DNA of 64,000 nucleotides from Streptomyces natalensis ATCC 27448 (lineage in GTDB: Bacteria; Actinomycetota; Actinomycetes; Streptomycetales; Streptomycetaceae). The position numbers and the translations under genes are program-made. The stretch spans positions 670,318-734,317 of the forward strand of contig NZ_JRKI01000034.1 of NCBI RefSeq assembly GCF_000935125.1, given 5' to 3'. Positions 1 to 9,394 of the stretch are shown one piece after another. Every line of letters starts with the position of its first letter. The first letter of the stretch is position 1. The notes under the pieces are model-generated. The model made no database searches and had not been told where the DNA came from. It was given only the letters and a program-made list of their open reading frames with translations.

Positions 1-251
1 CCTGGTCAAACGCAGTGCCGACATCGCCCACTGCCTCACCCGCCACACCACACCACCCCCGCATCCCTTCCCTCTCCCCCAGGCCGGCCGGGTCCCTGTA
101 CCGAAGTCCAGGACCACGGCACACGGCAATACCCAGCGGCACGCACCGGCCAGGGACGCGGCGTGACGCATCCCGACAACCCAGGAGAGACGCTGCGAGC
201 CTTGCCGCCGGCCGCGCCTCTGCCCCGGAATCGACCGGCAAGGAGATCCCC
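1..251. other. Left edge and leader of the O-methyltransferase gene
   Basis: No gene can be supported here. One forward frame is open from the edge to a TGA at 164-166 and could be the tail of a gene cut by the window, but its composition is unremarkable. The last 15 bases carry the ribosome binding site of the next gene. Confidence 0.4.
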
Positions 252-1280
252 ATGACCAACGAGACCGCTGCCTTCGACAGAGCGCCACAGGCCATGTTCC
301 TGCTGGAACAGGCGATGGAGTACGCCTACCCGGCAGCCCTCCGCGCCGCGGCCGTGACCGGTATCGCCGACCACCTCGCTGACGGCCCCAAGACGACGGA
401 GGAACTGGCCCGCATCACCGGGGCCGAGGCGCAGAAGCTGTACCGGACACTCCGACTGCTCGCCACTCGCGGCGTGTTCCGCGAAGTCGAGCAGGGACGG
501 TTCGAGCTGACCGGCACAGCGGAGTATCTGCGCACCGACGTGCCACTGTCGGTGCGGGCGGCGGTCATGATGATCACCAGCAAGGCCATGTGGCTGTCGA
601 CCGGCGAACTCGCCGGAAACCTCCGCGGCGGCGCCGACGGCATTTCGTTCGAGAGCCTCTTCGGCAAGACCATCTGGGAACACTGGTGCCGCGACCTGCC
701 GCCGGAGGAAGAATTCCACACCGGGATGATGTCGATGACCGAGCCGGAGATCCAGGATCCCGTGCGCAGCTACGACTTCCCCGAAGGAGCCACCGTCGTC
801 GACGTGGGCGGCGGCTACGGCGGAGTGCTGATCCCCGTACTACGGGGCAACCCGACCCTGCGCGGCATCCTGTACGACCAAGAGCACGTCCTGGCCAAGC
901 ACCGACTGACCGAACTCGGCGCCGACGACCGCTGGGAGACCGTACCCGGGGACTTCTTCGACAAGTGCCCGGAAGGAGACGTGTACCTCCTCAAATACAT
1001 CACACACAACTGGGACGACGCACGCGCGGTACGGATCCTGCGCAACTGCCGCAAGGCCATGAAACCCGGCGGACGGGTACTGCTCTTCGACATGGTGATC
1101 CCGCCGGGAAACTCCCCACATCCGGGCAAGCTCATGGACGTCATCGTGATGGCGATCTACCCCGGCCGCGAACGCACCGAAGAAGACTTCCGCCGGCTCC
1201 TCGCAGACGCCGGGCTGCGACTGACCCGAATCATCAACACCACCAGCTACCTCTCGACGATCGAGGCCGTCGCGGCCTGA
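252..1280 (+). CDS. SAM-dependent O-methyltransferase (Methyltransf_2 family)
   Basis: The 342-residue protein has the architecture of small-molecule O-methyltransferases such as those tailoring polyketides: an N-terminal winged-helix dimerisation domain (about residues 15-95), then a Rossmann fold. The SAM-binding motif VVDVGGGYGG lies near residues 181-190. A His in KYITHNWDD near residue 252 matches the catalytic base of the family. I chose ATG 252 because AAGGAG stands 7 bases upstream and the protein then begins at normal family length; the frame is open further upstream without coding character. The substrate cannot be read from sequence, and no biosynthetic cluster is visible to the right. 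Confidence 0.85.
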   Translation: MTNETAAFDRAPQAMFLLEQAMEYAYPAALRAAAVTGIADHLADGPKTTEELARITGAEAQKLYRTLRLLATRGVFREVEQGRFELTGTAEYLRTDVPLSVRAAVMMITSKAMWLSTGELAGNLRGGADGISFESLFGKTIWEHWCRDLPPEEEFHTGMMSMTEPEIQDPVRSYDFPEGATVVDVGGGYGGVLIPVLRGNPTLRGILYDQEHVLAKHRLTELGADDRWETVPGDFFDKCPEGDVYLLKYITHNWDDARAVRILRNCRKAMKPGGRVLLFDMVIPPGNSPHPGKLMDVIVMAIYPGRERTEEDFRRLLADAGLRLTRIINTTSYLSTIEAVAA

Positions 1281-1382
1281 GGGCTACGACCTGGTTCACC
1301 GCGGCGAGTTCCGGTGCCGCGTGCCACGGACCGGGCCGCAGCACACATCGGTTGTCCCGTGATGATCCGATGGCTGGGCTGT

Positions 1383-1916
1383 TCACGCCTGGTACTCGCT
1401 GAGGTCAATGGTGTGAACGCGCAGCGGGAAGCCGTACACCGGGTGTGCCGTCTCACGCTCCAGCACCATGCCGAGCTTGCGGATGACGTTCTCGGAGGCA
1501 TTGTCACCCACCCGGCTGATGCTGATGACGCGGTCGAGGCCACGGTCCTGAAGCGCGAACTCCAGCGTGGCTTGGGCTGCTTCGGACCCGTATCCCTGAC
1601 CCCAGAACTGTGAGCCGAGCCGCCAGCTGATCGCCACGGCGGGCCCGAGCTCCGGCAGGAACTCAGGCACGGACAGCCCGGTGAAGCCGGCCAGTTCACC
1701 CGAGGCCAGCAGCTCGACGGCGAAGAGGCCGAAGCCCTCCTCGTCCCACTCCTCCTCCCACCGCTCGATGGCCTCTGCCGTGTGGTCCAGGTCGCGCACC
1801 GAGCCGTCGTCGATCCAGCGCATGACCCGCGGGTCCGCGTTGATGTCGGCCATGGGCGCGAGGTCGTCGTCATGCCAGCGACGGAGCAGGAGGCGGGGGG
1901 TGCGGATCTCGGTCAT
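1383..1916 (-). CDS. GNAT N-acetyltransferase, RimJ/RimL-like
   Basis: This 177-residue protein starts with TPRLLLRRWHDDDL, the usual opening of RimJ/RimL-type GNAT enzymes, which transfer acetyl from acetyl-CoA to an amine. Later segments LGSQFWGQGYGSEA and ENVIRKLGMV match the acetyl-CoA-binding loop and the C-terminal family signature. ATG 1916 puts the family motif directly at the N-terminus; an in-frame ATG 45 bases upstream would add an unconserved extension. The acceptor is unknown. It stands alone, with a CTAGACC repeat array about 170 bp upstream. Confidence 0.8.
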   Translation of the reverse strand: MTEIRTPRLLLRRWHDDDLAPMADINADPRVMRWIDDGSVRDLDHTAEAIERWEEEWDEEGFGLFAVELLASGELAGFTGLSVPEFLPELGPAVAISWRLGSQFWGQGYGSEAAQATLEFALQDRGLDRVISISRVGDNASENVIRKLGMVLERETAHPVYGFPLRVHTIDLSEYQA

Positions 1917-2088
1917 GGCACCCATCCTGCCGAAGGCAAGGGCCTCATCAGTAATCGGCACTCGCCGTGCCGCCGCGCCCGGACCTCCGAGTTCCAGCCG
2001 TCGGCGTCTCGCGGGCTCTCACACAGGCGTCTCACCAACAGCGTCGACCCACCTGGACCACAAGTACCTGACCTGCGAAAACGCTCCT

Positions 2089-2124
2089 GATCTAGCTCTA
2101 GACCACCTAGACCGCCTAGACCAC
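2089..2124. repeat. Array of CTAGACC units, possible operator
   Basis: Three head-to-tail 9-bp units (CTAGACCAC, CTAGACCGC, CTAGACCAC) fill 2098-2124. They are preceded at 2089-2095 by GATCTAG, which forms an imperfect inverted repeat with the first unit. The half-site resembles the TGGTCTAGACCA core bound by DasR-type GntR/HutC regulators in Streptomyces, but here the halves are mostly direct repeats. A regulatory role is an inference. Confidence 0.45.
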
Positions 2125-2266
2125 ACAAGGCACCATCTACAACCTGTGCCACGTGGTGCCGAGCGAGGCACCCCATACGCGTACGGGTGCGTCGTCGGGA
2201 CCGTCGATCCGGTGCTACGTGGTCTTCTCACTCCCCCGACCACGCCACCGAACTCTCTGACGCGGT

Positions 2267-2284
2267 CCTGACACCCGGGTCAGG
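2267..2284 (-). terminator. Small hairpin after the sugar-transport operon
   Basis: CCTGAC and GTCAGG pair around a 6-base loop, 18 bases beyond the stop codon of the last gene of the operon. The stem is short and has no T tract, so termination is only possible. Confidence 0.4.
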
Positions 2285-2301
2285 AAGAGGCCGGGACGGA
2301 A

Positions 2302-2874
2302 TCAGAACGTGATGGTCGAAACGGTGTAGACGACGGGGTGGCCGGGCTCGTCGTAGCTGACCATGATCCGCTGGGTGGGCTGAGGCGCCTTCTTCGGGTT
2401 GACGGTGCCCGCCCAGGGCCAGTCGACGGTGAAGTCCCAGCCCACCTCGGCCGCTTGCTCGGGCGGAATGGTCTTGGCGCCCTTCTTCAGGGCGGCGGTG
2501 CTGGTGCCCACCGCCTCCAGATAGCGGTCCAGGCCCCAGTCGTTGGTGCGGAACTGCACATACAGCGAACTGGTCTTCCATGAGTTGGTCTCGTAGTAGT
2601 AGACCGGTGTGGAGCCGATCGGCACCGGTACGTCGTAGGTGCGCTGCTGGACCTTGGAGGGGAAGGCGTTGGTCAGCCCGGTGGCCGCGGCCTCCGCCCT
2701 GGAGCTCGCGCTGCCGCGGCGGCTCTGCTGGGCGGAGATGACGATATAGCCGGCCGGGATCGCGATCAGCAGGAAGACGATCAGCGCCATCAGGACCGGG
2801 CGGCGGGGCTTTCCGCCGGGGGGCGGGGTGGGGTGGGGGGCGTCGTTCATGGGATCCGGGTCGGTGTCGGTCAT
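2302..2874 (-). CDS. Single-pass membrane protein of unknown function
   Basis: The 190-residue protein has a Pro-rich cytoplasmic N-terminus (1-27), one hydrophobic helix (about 28-48, LMALIVFLLIAIPAGYIVI) and an extracytoplasmic domain rich in aromatic residues. No enzyme motif is visible. Its start overlaps the stop of the ROK kinase gene by four bases (ATGA), so it is probably the last gene of the sugar-transport operon and translationally coupled to it. I do not recognise the family; a transport accessory role is a guess from position only. Confidence 0.75.
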   Translation of the reverse strand: MTDTDPDPMNDAPHPTPPPGGKPRRPVLMALIVFLLIAIPAGYIVISAQQSRRGSASSRAEAAATGLTNAFPSKVQQRTYDVPVPIGSTPVYYYETNSWKTSSLYVQFRTNDWGLDRYLEAVGTSTAALKKGAKTIPPEQAAEVGWDFTVDWPWAGTVNPKKAPQPTQRIMVSYDEPGHPVVYTVSTITF

Positions 2875-3992
2875 CGGCGGCCGGACCGTTCATAGCGCTC
2901 GTAGCGCTCGACACGGCGGCGGTTGGCGCGCCTGAAGCGGCGGGCGATGAGGCGGGCGAGGTCGGCGGCGCCGACCATCCCTGCCTCGGGGCCCAGCTGG
3001 GCCTTGGCGATGGTGGCCTCGGGGCGGTAGCCGCGGCCGGTGAGGGTGCGCCGGAAGGCGTCCCGGGCCGGGCCGATCAGCAGGTCGTCGGCGGCGCTGA
3101 CGCCTCCGCCGATGACGAAGCAGGACGGGTCGAGGGCGGCGGCGAGGTTGGCGATGCCGACGCCGAGCCACTGGCCGATGTCCTGGAGGAGCTCGACGCA
3201 CATCGCGTCGCCCTCCCGGGCCAGTTCGGTGATCAGCGGTCCGGTGATGTCGCCGATCCGGCCGCCGACCCGCTCGATGATGTTGTACGCGACCGGTGAG
3301 TCGGCCGCGGCCAGTTCCCGGGCCTCGCGGACCAGGGCGTTGCCGGAGCTGTACTGCTCCCAGCAGCCGCGGTTGCCGCACGGGCAGCGGTGGCCGCCGG
3401 GCACGACCTGCATATGGCCGAACTCGCCGGCCACACCGTACTTGCCGCGTTTGACCTGGCCGTCCTCCAGGATGGCGCCGCCGATACCGGTCCCCAGCGT
3501 GATCATCACGAGGTGGTCCTCACCGCGTCCGGCACCGAAGCGCCATTCCGCCCAGGCGGCGGTGTTGGCGTCGTTGTCGACCATGACGGGGACCGCGAGA
3601 CGGCCGGCGAGGCGGTCGCGCAGCGGTTCGTTGCGCCAGTTCAGATGCGGGGCGAACAGCACCCGGCTGCGGTCGGCGTCGACCCAGCCGGCCGCGCCGA
3701 TGCCCACCGCGTGGACGTCGTGCCGGTCGGAGAGGTCGAGGACCAGCTCGGTGATGGTGTCCTCGACGACCTGGGGGCTCTTGGACTTGTCCGGCGTCTC
3801 GGTGCGGACCTTTTCGAGGATGGTGCCGTCGGCGTCCACCACACCGGCCATGACCTTGGTGCCGCCGATGTCGATGCCGACGGTGGGCACCCGGGGCGCG
3901 GTCAGATGCGAGCGCCGTTCACGGGCGCCGACCGTGCGCAGGACGGTGGCCGAGGCGGACCCCCGGTGCACCCGGTCCCGGTACATGCTCAT
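2871..3992 (-). CDS. ROK-family sugar kinase, glucokinase-like
   Basis: The 373-residue protein has the ATP-binding DIGGTK motif (41-46), a catalytic Asp in VMVDNDAN (about 141), and the ROK zinc site built from His201 and the Cys residues of CPCGNRGC. It closely resembles Streptomyces glucokinase GlkA over residues 37-350 but carries 35 extra N-terminal residues and an Arg-rich tail. No DNA-binding domain precedes the kinase fold, so it is a kinase rather than a ROK repressor. Placement in the ABC operon suggests it phosphorylates the imported sugar. GAGG lies upstream of ATG 3992. Confidence 0.85.
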   Translation of the reverse strand: MSMYRDRVHRGSASATVLRTVGARERRSHLTAPRVPTVGIDIGGTKVMAGVVDADGTILEKVRTETPDKSKSPQVVEDTITELVLDLSDRHDVHAVGIGAAGWVDADRSRVLFAPHLNWRNEPLRDRLAGRLAVPVMVDNDANTAAWAEWRFGAGRGEDHLVMITLGTGIGGAILEDGQVKRGKYGVAGEFGHMQVVPGGHRCPCGNRGCWEQYSSGNALVREARELAAADSPVAYNIIERVGGRIGDITGPLITELAREGDAMCVELLQDIGQWLGVGIANLAAALDPSCFVIGGGVSAADDLLIGPARDAFRRTLTGRGYRPEATIAKAQLGPEAGMVGAADLARLIARRFRRANRRRVERYERYERSGRR

Positions 3993-4254
3993 CGGCCCAC
4001 CTCTTCGCCGTGACGTTCACCGTGACGGCTGCCGCGTTGGTCGCGGCGGCTGCGTGCTCGCAAGAGTCGTCTCGTCCCTGCGGGTCTCGGGAGGCCGGGG
4101 CCTCGGCGGGGCATGGCGCGTACGGCCGGCCCGTACGACGCGCGTGATGCGGATGGTTCGGTGCGATTGTGCATCACCGGCGGCATTCGGCGCACCGCGA
4201 CCAGGCATTGCTGCGCCCCGTGCCGCACCGGGCGACGCGGGGCGCGACACGCGA

Positions 4255-5060
<806 letters not shown>

Positions 5061-5064
<4 letters not shown>

Positions 5065-6104
5065 GACTTGTCCTCCGCCCGCTTGCGGACCCATGCGTTC
5101 AGGAGTGTGGCGAGCAGCAACATCGCGCCGAGGAAGAACTTGTACCAGTCCGGATTCCACTGTGCGTAGACGATGCCCTTGCTGGTCATGCCGAAGATGA
5201 AGGCGCCGACCGCGGCCCCGATCGCCGAGCCGAAGCCGCCGGTCATCAGGCAGCCGCCGACCGCCGCGGCGATGATGTAGAGGAATTCGTTGCCGACGCC
5301 GTCGCCGGACTGGATCGCGTCGTAGGAGAAGAGCAGATGCTGGCCGGAGATCCAGGCGGCGAAGGCGACGCCCATGTACAGGCCGATCTTGGTCTTGGTG
5401 ACCGGCACACCCACCGCCCGCGCCGCGTCCGCATTGCCACCCACCGCGAAGATCCAGTTGCCGACGCGGGTGCGCAGCAGGATCCAGGTGGCGACGGCGA
5501 CCAGCGCCAGCCACCACACGATGGTGATCTGGATGTCGACGCTGCCGAGGGTGAGATGCGAGGCGAAGAGCGTACGGGCCGAGTCGAAGCCCTCCATGTC
5601 GGCGATGGACTTCGTGGAAACGGTGCCGTCGATCAGCTTGGTGAAGCCGAGGTTGAGGCCGGTCAGCATGAAGAAGGTGCCGAGCGTGATGATGAAGCTG
5701 GGCAGTTTCGTCCGGGTCAGCAAGACCCCGTTGAGGACGCCGAAAGCCAGCGTGACCAGCAACGACACCCCGACGCCGACCCAGGTGTTGGCGGTCATCT
5801 GGTAGCTGAACATGGACGAGATCAGCGCCGCGCTGACGACCATGACGCCGGCCGACAGATCGAATTCGCCGCCGATCATCAGCAGTGCGACCGGGACGGC
5901 CATGATGCCGATCGTCGACGAGGCATAGAGCACGGTGGAGAGGCTGGAGGGCCGCAGGAACGGTTCGGCGGTGATCGCGAAGAAGAGGAAGACGGCCACC
6001 GCGCCGACGACCGAGCCCAGCTCGGGGCGGCCCATCAGGCGGCGCGCCAGGGAGCGGTGCAGCAGGCGTTCGTCCGCCGCGGGTGCCTTGACGGTGGTGG
6101 TCAT
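5061..6104 (-). CDS. Sugar ABC transporter permease (RbsC/XylH family)
   Basis: The 347-residue, strongly hydrophobic protein belongs to the BPD_transp_2 permeases of ribose- and xylose-type importers. The family stretch GGEFDLSAGVMV near residue 80 and the segment GNWIFAVGGNADAARAVGV near 215, the contact region for the ATPase, are clear. Around ten membrane segments can be counted. ATGA overlaps join it to the binding-protein gene upstream and the ATPase gene downstream, so the core transporter is one operon. Confidence 0.9.
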
Positions 6105-7174
6105 CGGGTCCCCCGCTGGGTGAAGTCCTGCAACGCGGCGGCGTCCTTCTTGGTGATCACCTGGGGTCCGGTGAGCACCGGCTTGCCGCCGCCGAGCGCG
6201 TCGGAGTTGTACTTGTAGAGCCAGAGCAGGTCGACCGCCTCATAGCCCTGGAGGTAGGGCTGCTGGTCGACGGCGAAGCCCAGGGAGCCGTTCTTGAGGC
6301 CGGTCGCCACCTGGGCGTTGAGGTCGAAGGTGTCGATCTCGGCCTTGCCGGCGGCCTGCTCCCTGGCCTTGACGGCCGTGGCGGCGAAGGGGGCGCCGAG
6401 GGTGACGACGGCGTCGATGGACGGGTCCGCCTGGAGCTTGGACTCGATGGACGACTGCACGTCCGGCATGTTCGTACCGTCGACGTAGAGCTTCTGGAGG
6501 TCGCCCTTGAAGGTCTTCTTCGCACCGTCGCAGCGCTGCTCATGGCCGACGTTGCCCTGTTCGTGCAGCACGCACAGGGCCTTTTTCCGGCCACGCTTGT
6601 TCAGCTCGTCGCCCACGGCCTCACCGGCCACCGTCTCGTCCTGCCCGATGTGGGTGAGCGCGCCGAACGCCTTGGACTGTGCGGCCCCGGAATTCACCGT
6701 GATCACCGGGATCCCGGCCTTCTCGGCCTTTTCCACGACGTCCTTCATGGCGCTGGGCTTGGCGAGCGAGACGATCAGCCCGTCGACCTTCTGGTCGATG
6801 TAGGACTGCACCAGCTGGGACTGCCGCTGGGCCTCCTCGTCGTGCCCGTAGAGGAAATTGATGTTGTCCTTGACGGCGGCCTGCTTGGCGCCGTTCTGCA
6901 CGATGTCCCAGAAGGTGTCGCCGTCCCCGGAGTGGGTGACCATCGCAAAGGTCCACTTCGGGGTGTTGACCGCGGCCTTGCCGCCGGCGGTCCGGGCGGT
7001 GCGCTCCTCCTCGGCGCGCTTGCCGCCGGTGGCGCTGCACCCCGCCAGGGCGGCGCAGAGCACCGCCGCCAGCGCGACGCTCACCGCGCGTCCCCTTCTT
7101 CGTATCCGTCCTCTACTTCGATCCGTTGCCACGAGGACTCGCCCTTCCCGCTGGTGTTGCTGTGTTGGCCGCAT
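6101..7174 (-). CDS. Sugar-binding lipoprotein, second copy
   Basis: The 357-residue protein is a periplasmic-binding-protein-like domain (Peripla_BP_4, RbsB/XylF type) that would deliver sugar to the permease. The lipobox LAGC near residue 46 follows a basic N-terminus and a hydrophobic core, so the mature protein is lipid-anchored. Blocks shared with the upstream paralogue include GDTFWDIVQNGA, SYIDQKVDGLIV and LTHIGQDE. I chose ATG 7174, which has AGGGAG about 10 bases upstream; the frame is open above it inside the paralogue gene only by chance. The gene overlaps the permease start by four bases. Confidence 0.88.
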   Translation of the reverse strand: MRPTQQHQREGRVLVATDRSRGRIRRRGRAVSVALAAVLCAALAGCSATGGKRAEEERTARTAGGKAAVNTPKWTFAMVTHSGDGDTFWDIVQNGAKQAAVKDNINFLYGHDEEAQRQSQLVQSYIDQKVDGLIVSLAKPSAMKDVVEKAEKAGIPVITVNSGAAQSKAFGALTHIGQDETVAGEAVGDELNKRGRKKALCVLHEQGNVGHEQRCDGAKKTFKGDLQKLYVDGTNMPDVQSSIESKLQADPSIDAVVTLGAPFAATAVKAREQAAGKAEIDTFDLNAQVATGLKNGSLGFAVDQQPYLQGYEAVDLLWLYKYNSDALGGGKPVLTGPQVITKKDAAALQDFTQRGTR

Positions 7175-7293
7175 GGGTGGTAGCTCCCTGGCTGCGCCCG
7201 CCGGCCGCCCGGCCGGTAGCCGCCTGGCTGGATTTCGTCCAACCGCACAAGTATCCGTTACCGGTGATCTGTCCCGGTTCGAGGGGTCGGCGC

Positions 7294-8298
7294 TCACCGG
7301 GTGCCCCGCCCCGTGTATTCCTCCAGCTTCGGTACGTCCTTGCCGCTGACCAGCTGCGGGCCGGTGAGCACCGGCCGGCCGCCGCCCAGGACGTTGGCGT
7401 TGGCCTTGTGCAGGGCGAGCAGGTCGACCGCCTCGTACCCCTGGAGGTAGGGCTGCTGGTCGACGGCGAAGGTGACGTCCTTGGCCTTGAGCAGCTTGAC
7501 CACGGCGACGTTCAGATCGAAGGTCGCGATCTGCGCCTTGCTGCCCGCCTCCTGCTTGGCCTTGACGGAGACCGCCGCCATCGGCGCACCGAGCGTGACG
7601 ATGGAGTCGATGGAGCTGTCGGACTGGAGCTTGGCCTCGATGGACGACTGCGAGGCGGGGGCGTTGGTACCGTCGACGTCGAGGTTCTCGACCGTGCCGG
7701 AGAAGCCCTTGCGGACGCCGGCGCAGCGGTCCTCCAGCGACACATTGCCCTGCTCGTGAATGACGCACAGGACCTTCTTGCGGCCCCGCCGGCCGAGCTC
7801 CTCGCCGACCGCCTTGCCCGCCACCGACTCGTCCTGGCCGATATGCGTCAGCGCCCCGTACGCCTTGGAGAACTGGCCGCCGGAGTTGATGGTGATGACC
7901 GGGATGCCGTGCGCCACGGCCTTGCGGACCACCGCCTTGAGAGCCTCGGGTTTGGCGAGGGTGACGATCAGCCCGTCGACCTTCTGGTCGATGTAGGACT
8001 GCACCAGCTCGGCCTGTTTGGCGCCCTCTTTGTCGTTGGCGTAGAGGAACTTCACCCGGTCCTTGGCGGCGGCCCGCTCCGCGCCGTTCTGGACGATGTC
8101 CCAGAAGGTGTCGCCCTCGCCGGAGTGGCTGACCATGCCGATGGTCATCCGGGGTGTGGCCGCCCCCTCGTCCCCGGCACCGTCACCGGAGGCGCTGCAC
8201 CCGGCGACCAGCGCGAGGGCCGCCACCAGGGTGGTGGCTGCGGGGAGGGTGACGGGTCTGGCCGTACGCACTTTTCGCGCGCTTCGCACGCCGATCAT
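7294..8298 (-). CDS. Sugar-binding lipoprotein, first copy
   Basis: The 334-residue paralogue of the next gene downstream is much alike over the whole mature length, including FAVDQQPYLQGYEAVDLL and PVLTGPQ near the C-terminus. The lipobox is VAGC near residue 34. Two complete binding proteins for one permease and one ATPase is unusual and looks like tandem duplication, perhaps for two related sugars. A TTGACG-N18-TAGAAC promoter and a GntR operator candidate lie just upstream, so it is probably the first gene of the operon. Confidence 0.88.
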   Translation of the reverse strand: MIGVRSARKVRTARPVTLPAATTLVAALALVAGCSASGDGAGDEGAATPRMTIGMVSHSGEGDTFWDIVQNGAERAAAKDRVKFLYANDKEGAKQAELVQSYIDQKVDGLIVTLAKPEALKAVVRKAVAHGIPVITINSGGQFSKAYGALTHIGQDESVAGKAVGEELGRRGRKKVLCVIHEQGNVSLEDRCAGVRKGFSGTVENLDVDGTNAPASQSSIEAKLQSDSSIDSIVTLGAPMAAVSVKAKQEAGSKAQIATFDLNVAVVKLLKAKDVTFAVDQQPYLQGYEAVDLLALHKANANVLGGGRPVLTGPQLVSGKDVPKLEEYTGRGTR

Positions 8299-8343
8299 CG
8301 TGGAACCGCCTTTGCTCCAGGCCGCGGGAATGCGACTGGAGGA

Positions 8344-8373
8344 GTTCTAACGGCGGGCGCGGAGCCGCGTCAA
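8344..8373 (-). promoter_or_regulatory. Promoter candidate of the sugar-transport operon
   Basis: On the minus strand TTGACG (8368-8373) and TAGAAC (8344-8349) are spaced by 18 bases, a fair match to the vegetative sigma factor consensus. It sits about 45 bp before the first binding-protein gene and directly next to the operator candidate. Confidence 0.5.
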
Positions 8374-8377
8374 TACT

Positions 8378-8390
8378 TTGTCCGAACATT
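8378..8390. promoter_or_regulatory. Candidate GntR operator, transport side
   Basis: TTGTCCGAACATT differs by one base from the site at 9253-9265 before the GntR gene. Its core TGTCCGAACA is a near-perfect palindrome. It lies five bases upstream of the putative -35 element, a position that suits repression. Confidence 0.6.
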
Positions 8391-8428
8391 CTGACGACAG
8401 CACGCGCACGGCCACGGTCCGCGACCGG

Positions 8429-9202
8429 TCAGGGACGGACCAGCAGCTGGAACTCGAAGGCGTACCGCGAGGCGCGATAGACATGCGAACCGAACTCGAC
8501 CGCGCGCCCGGTGTCGTCGAAGGTGGTGCGCTGCATCGTCAGCAGCGGGGCGCCCTCGGGCTCCTCCAGCCGCTTGCCCTCGTCGGCCGTCGCGGCCCGG
8601 GCGCCGACGGCCTGGCGGGCGCTGTGCAGGGTGATCCCGGCCGCCCGCATCAGGCGGTAGAGCCCGGTCTCCTCCAGCTCCGCGGTCTGAAGCGTCAGCA
8701 GGCCGGCCGGCAGGTGGTTGCGCAGATGCGCGACGGGCTCACCGTGGGCGAACCGCAGCCGCTCGACGAGTGCCACCTCGGCGCCCTCGGCGATGCCCAG
8801 CGCGGCGGCGACCTCGGCGTCCGCCACGGTGGTGGTGTTGAGCAGCACCCGGGTGGCGGGCTTCTGCCCGGCCGCCTCCAGGTCGTCGTAGAGGCTGCTC
8901 AGCTCCAGCGGGCGCTTGACCTGGCTGTGCACGACCTGGGTGCCGATACCGCGGCGGCGGACCAGCAGCCCCTTGTCGACCAGCGACTGGATCGCCTGGC
9001 GCACCGTCGGCCGGGACAGCCCGAGCCGCCCGGCCAGCTCGATCTCATTGCCGAGCAGGCTGCCCGGCGCCAGCCTGCCGTTCTCGATCGCCGCCTCCAG
9101 CTGCTGCGACAGCTGGAAATACAACGGGACCGGGCTGCTCCGGTCCACGCTGAACTGGATCGGGCTCTCGGCGCCCGTGGCATGTGCATCGCGTTTCCCC
9201 AC
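8429..9202 (-). CDS. GntR/HutC-family transcriptional regulator with UTRA domain
   Basis: The 257-residue protein has an N-terminal winged helix (about 20-90, with GNEIELAGRLGLSRPTVRQA) and a C-terminal UTRA ligand domain (about 105-255), the HutC subfamily whose effectors are often sugars or sugar phosphates. It stands upstream of, and in the same direction as, the sugar-transport genes. One copy of a shared 13-bp palindromic site precedes it and another precedes the transporter, so it probably represses both and is released by the imported sugar or its phosphate. Confidence 0.88.
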   Translation of the reverse strand: MGKRDAHATGAESPIQFSVDRSSPVPLYFQLSQQLEAAIENGRLAPGSLLGNEIELAGRLGLSRPTVRQAIQSLVDKGLLVRRRGIGTQVVHSQVKRPLELSSLYDDLEAAGQKPATRVLLNTTTVADAEVAAALGIAEGAEVALVERLRFAHGEPVAHLRNHLPAGLLTLQTAELEETGLYRLMRAAGITLHSARQAVGARAATADEGKRLEEPEGAPLLTMQRTTFDDTGRAVEFGSHVYRASRYAFEFQLLVRP

Positions 9203-9252
9203 GCTCGCGAGCGTATCCGTCCGCGCAGATGACGGGAAGTCCAGAGGTCACA

Positions 9253-9265
9253 TTGTCCGGACATT
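9253..9265. promoter_or_regulatory. Candidate GntR operator, autoregulatory side
   Basis: TTGTCCGGACATT has a perfect 10-bp palindromic core, TGTCCGGACA, and lies about 50 bp upstream of the GntR start. It matches 12 of 13 bases at 8378-8390. Two copies flanking the regulator and its probable target support a specific operator. Confidence 0.6.
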
Positions 9266-9304
9266 GCCGGGCAGGGGTGGGGGCGGGGGTATGGGGCCGC
9301 GAGG

Positions 9305-9365
9305 GCCAGGCCGTGGGACGGGGCCTGGGACGGGGCCGCGGGAGGGGGCCGCGGGACGGGGCCGT
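9305..9365. repeat. G-rich degenerate tandem repeat
   Basis: Four or so imperfect copies of a GGGACGGGGCC-like unit lie between the GntR start and the 3' end of the dehydrogenase gene. Runs of three to five G could form a quadruplex on the plus strand. No gene is supported here. Confidence 0.5.
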
Positions 9366-9394
9366 GGGCGTACGGCCGCGGGGCGCGCCGGCGG

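Larger units (their letters stand above)
1917..2301. other. Intergenic region with a CTAGACC repeat array
   Basis: No gene is supported in these 385 bases. Short open frames on both strands are translations of simple repeats. The region holds the promoter side of the GNAT gene, the array at 2089-2124 and a small hairpin at 2267-2284. Confidence 0.6.
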
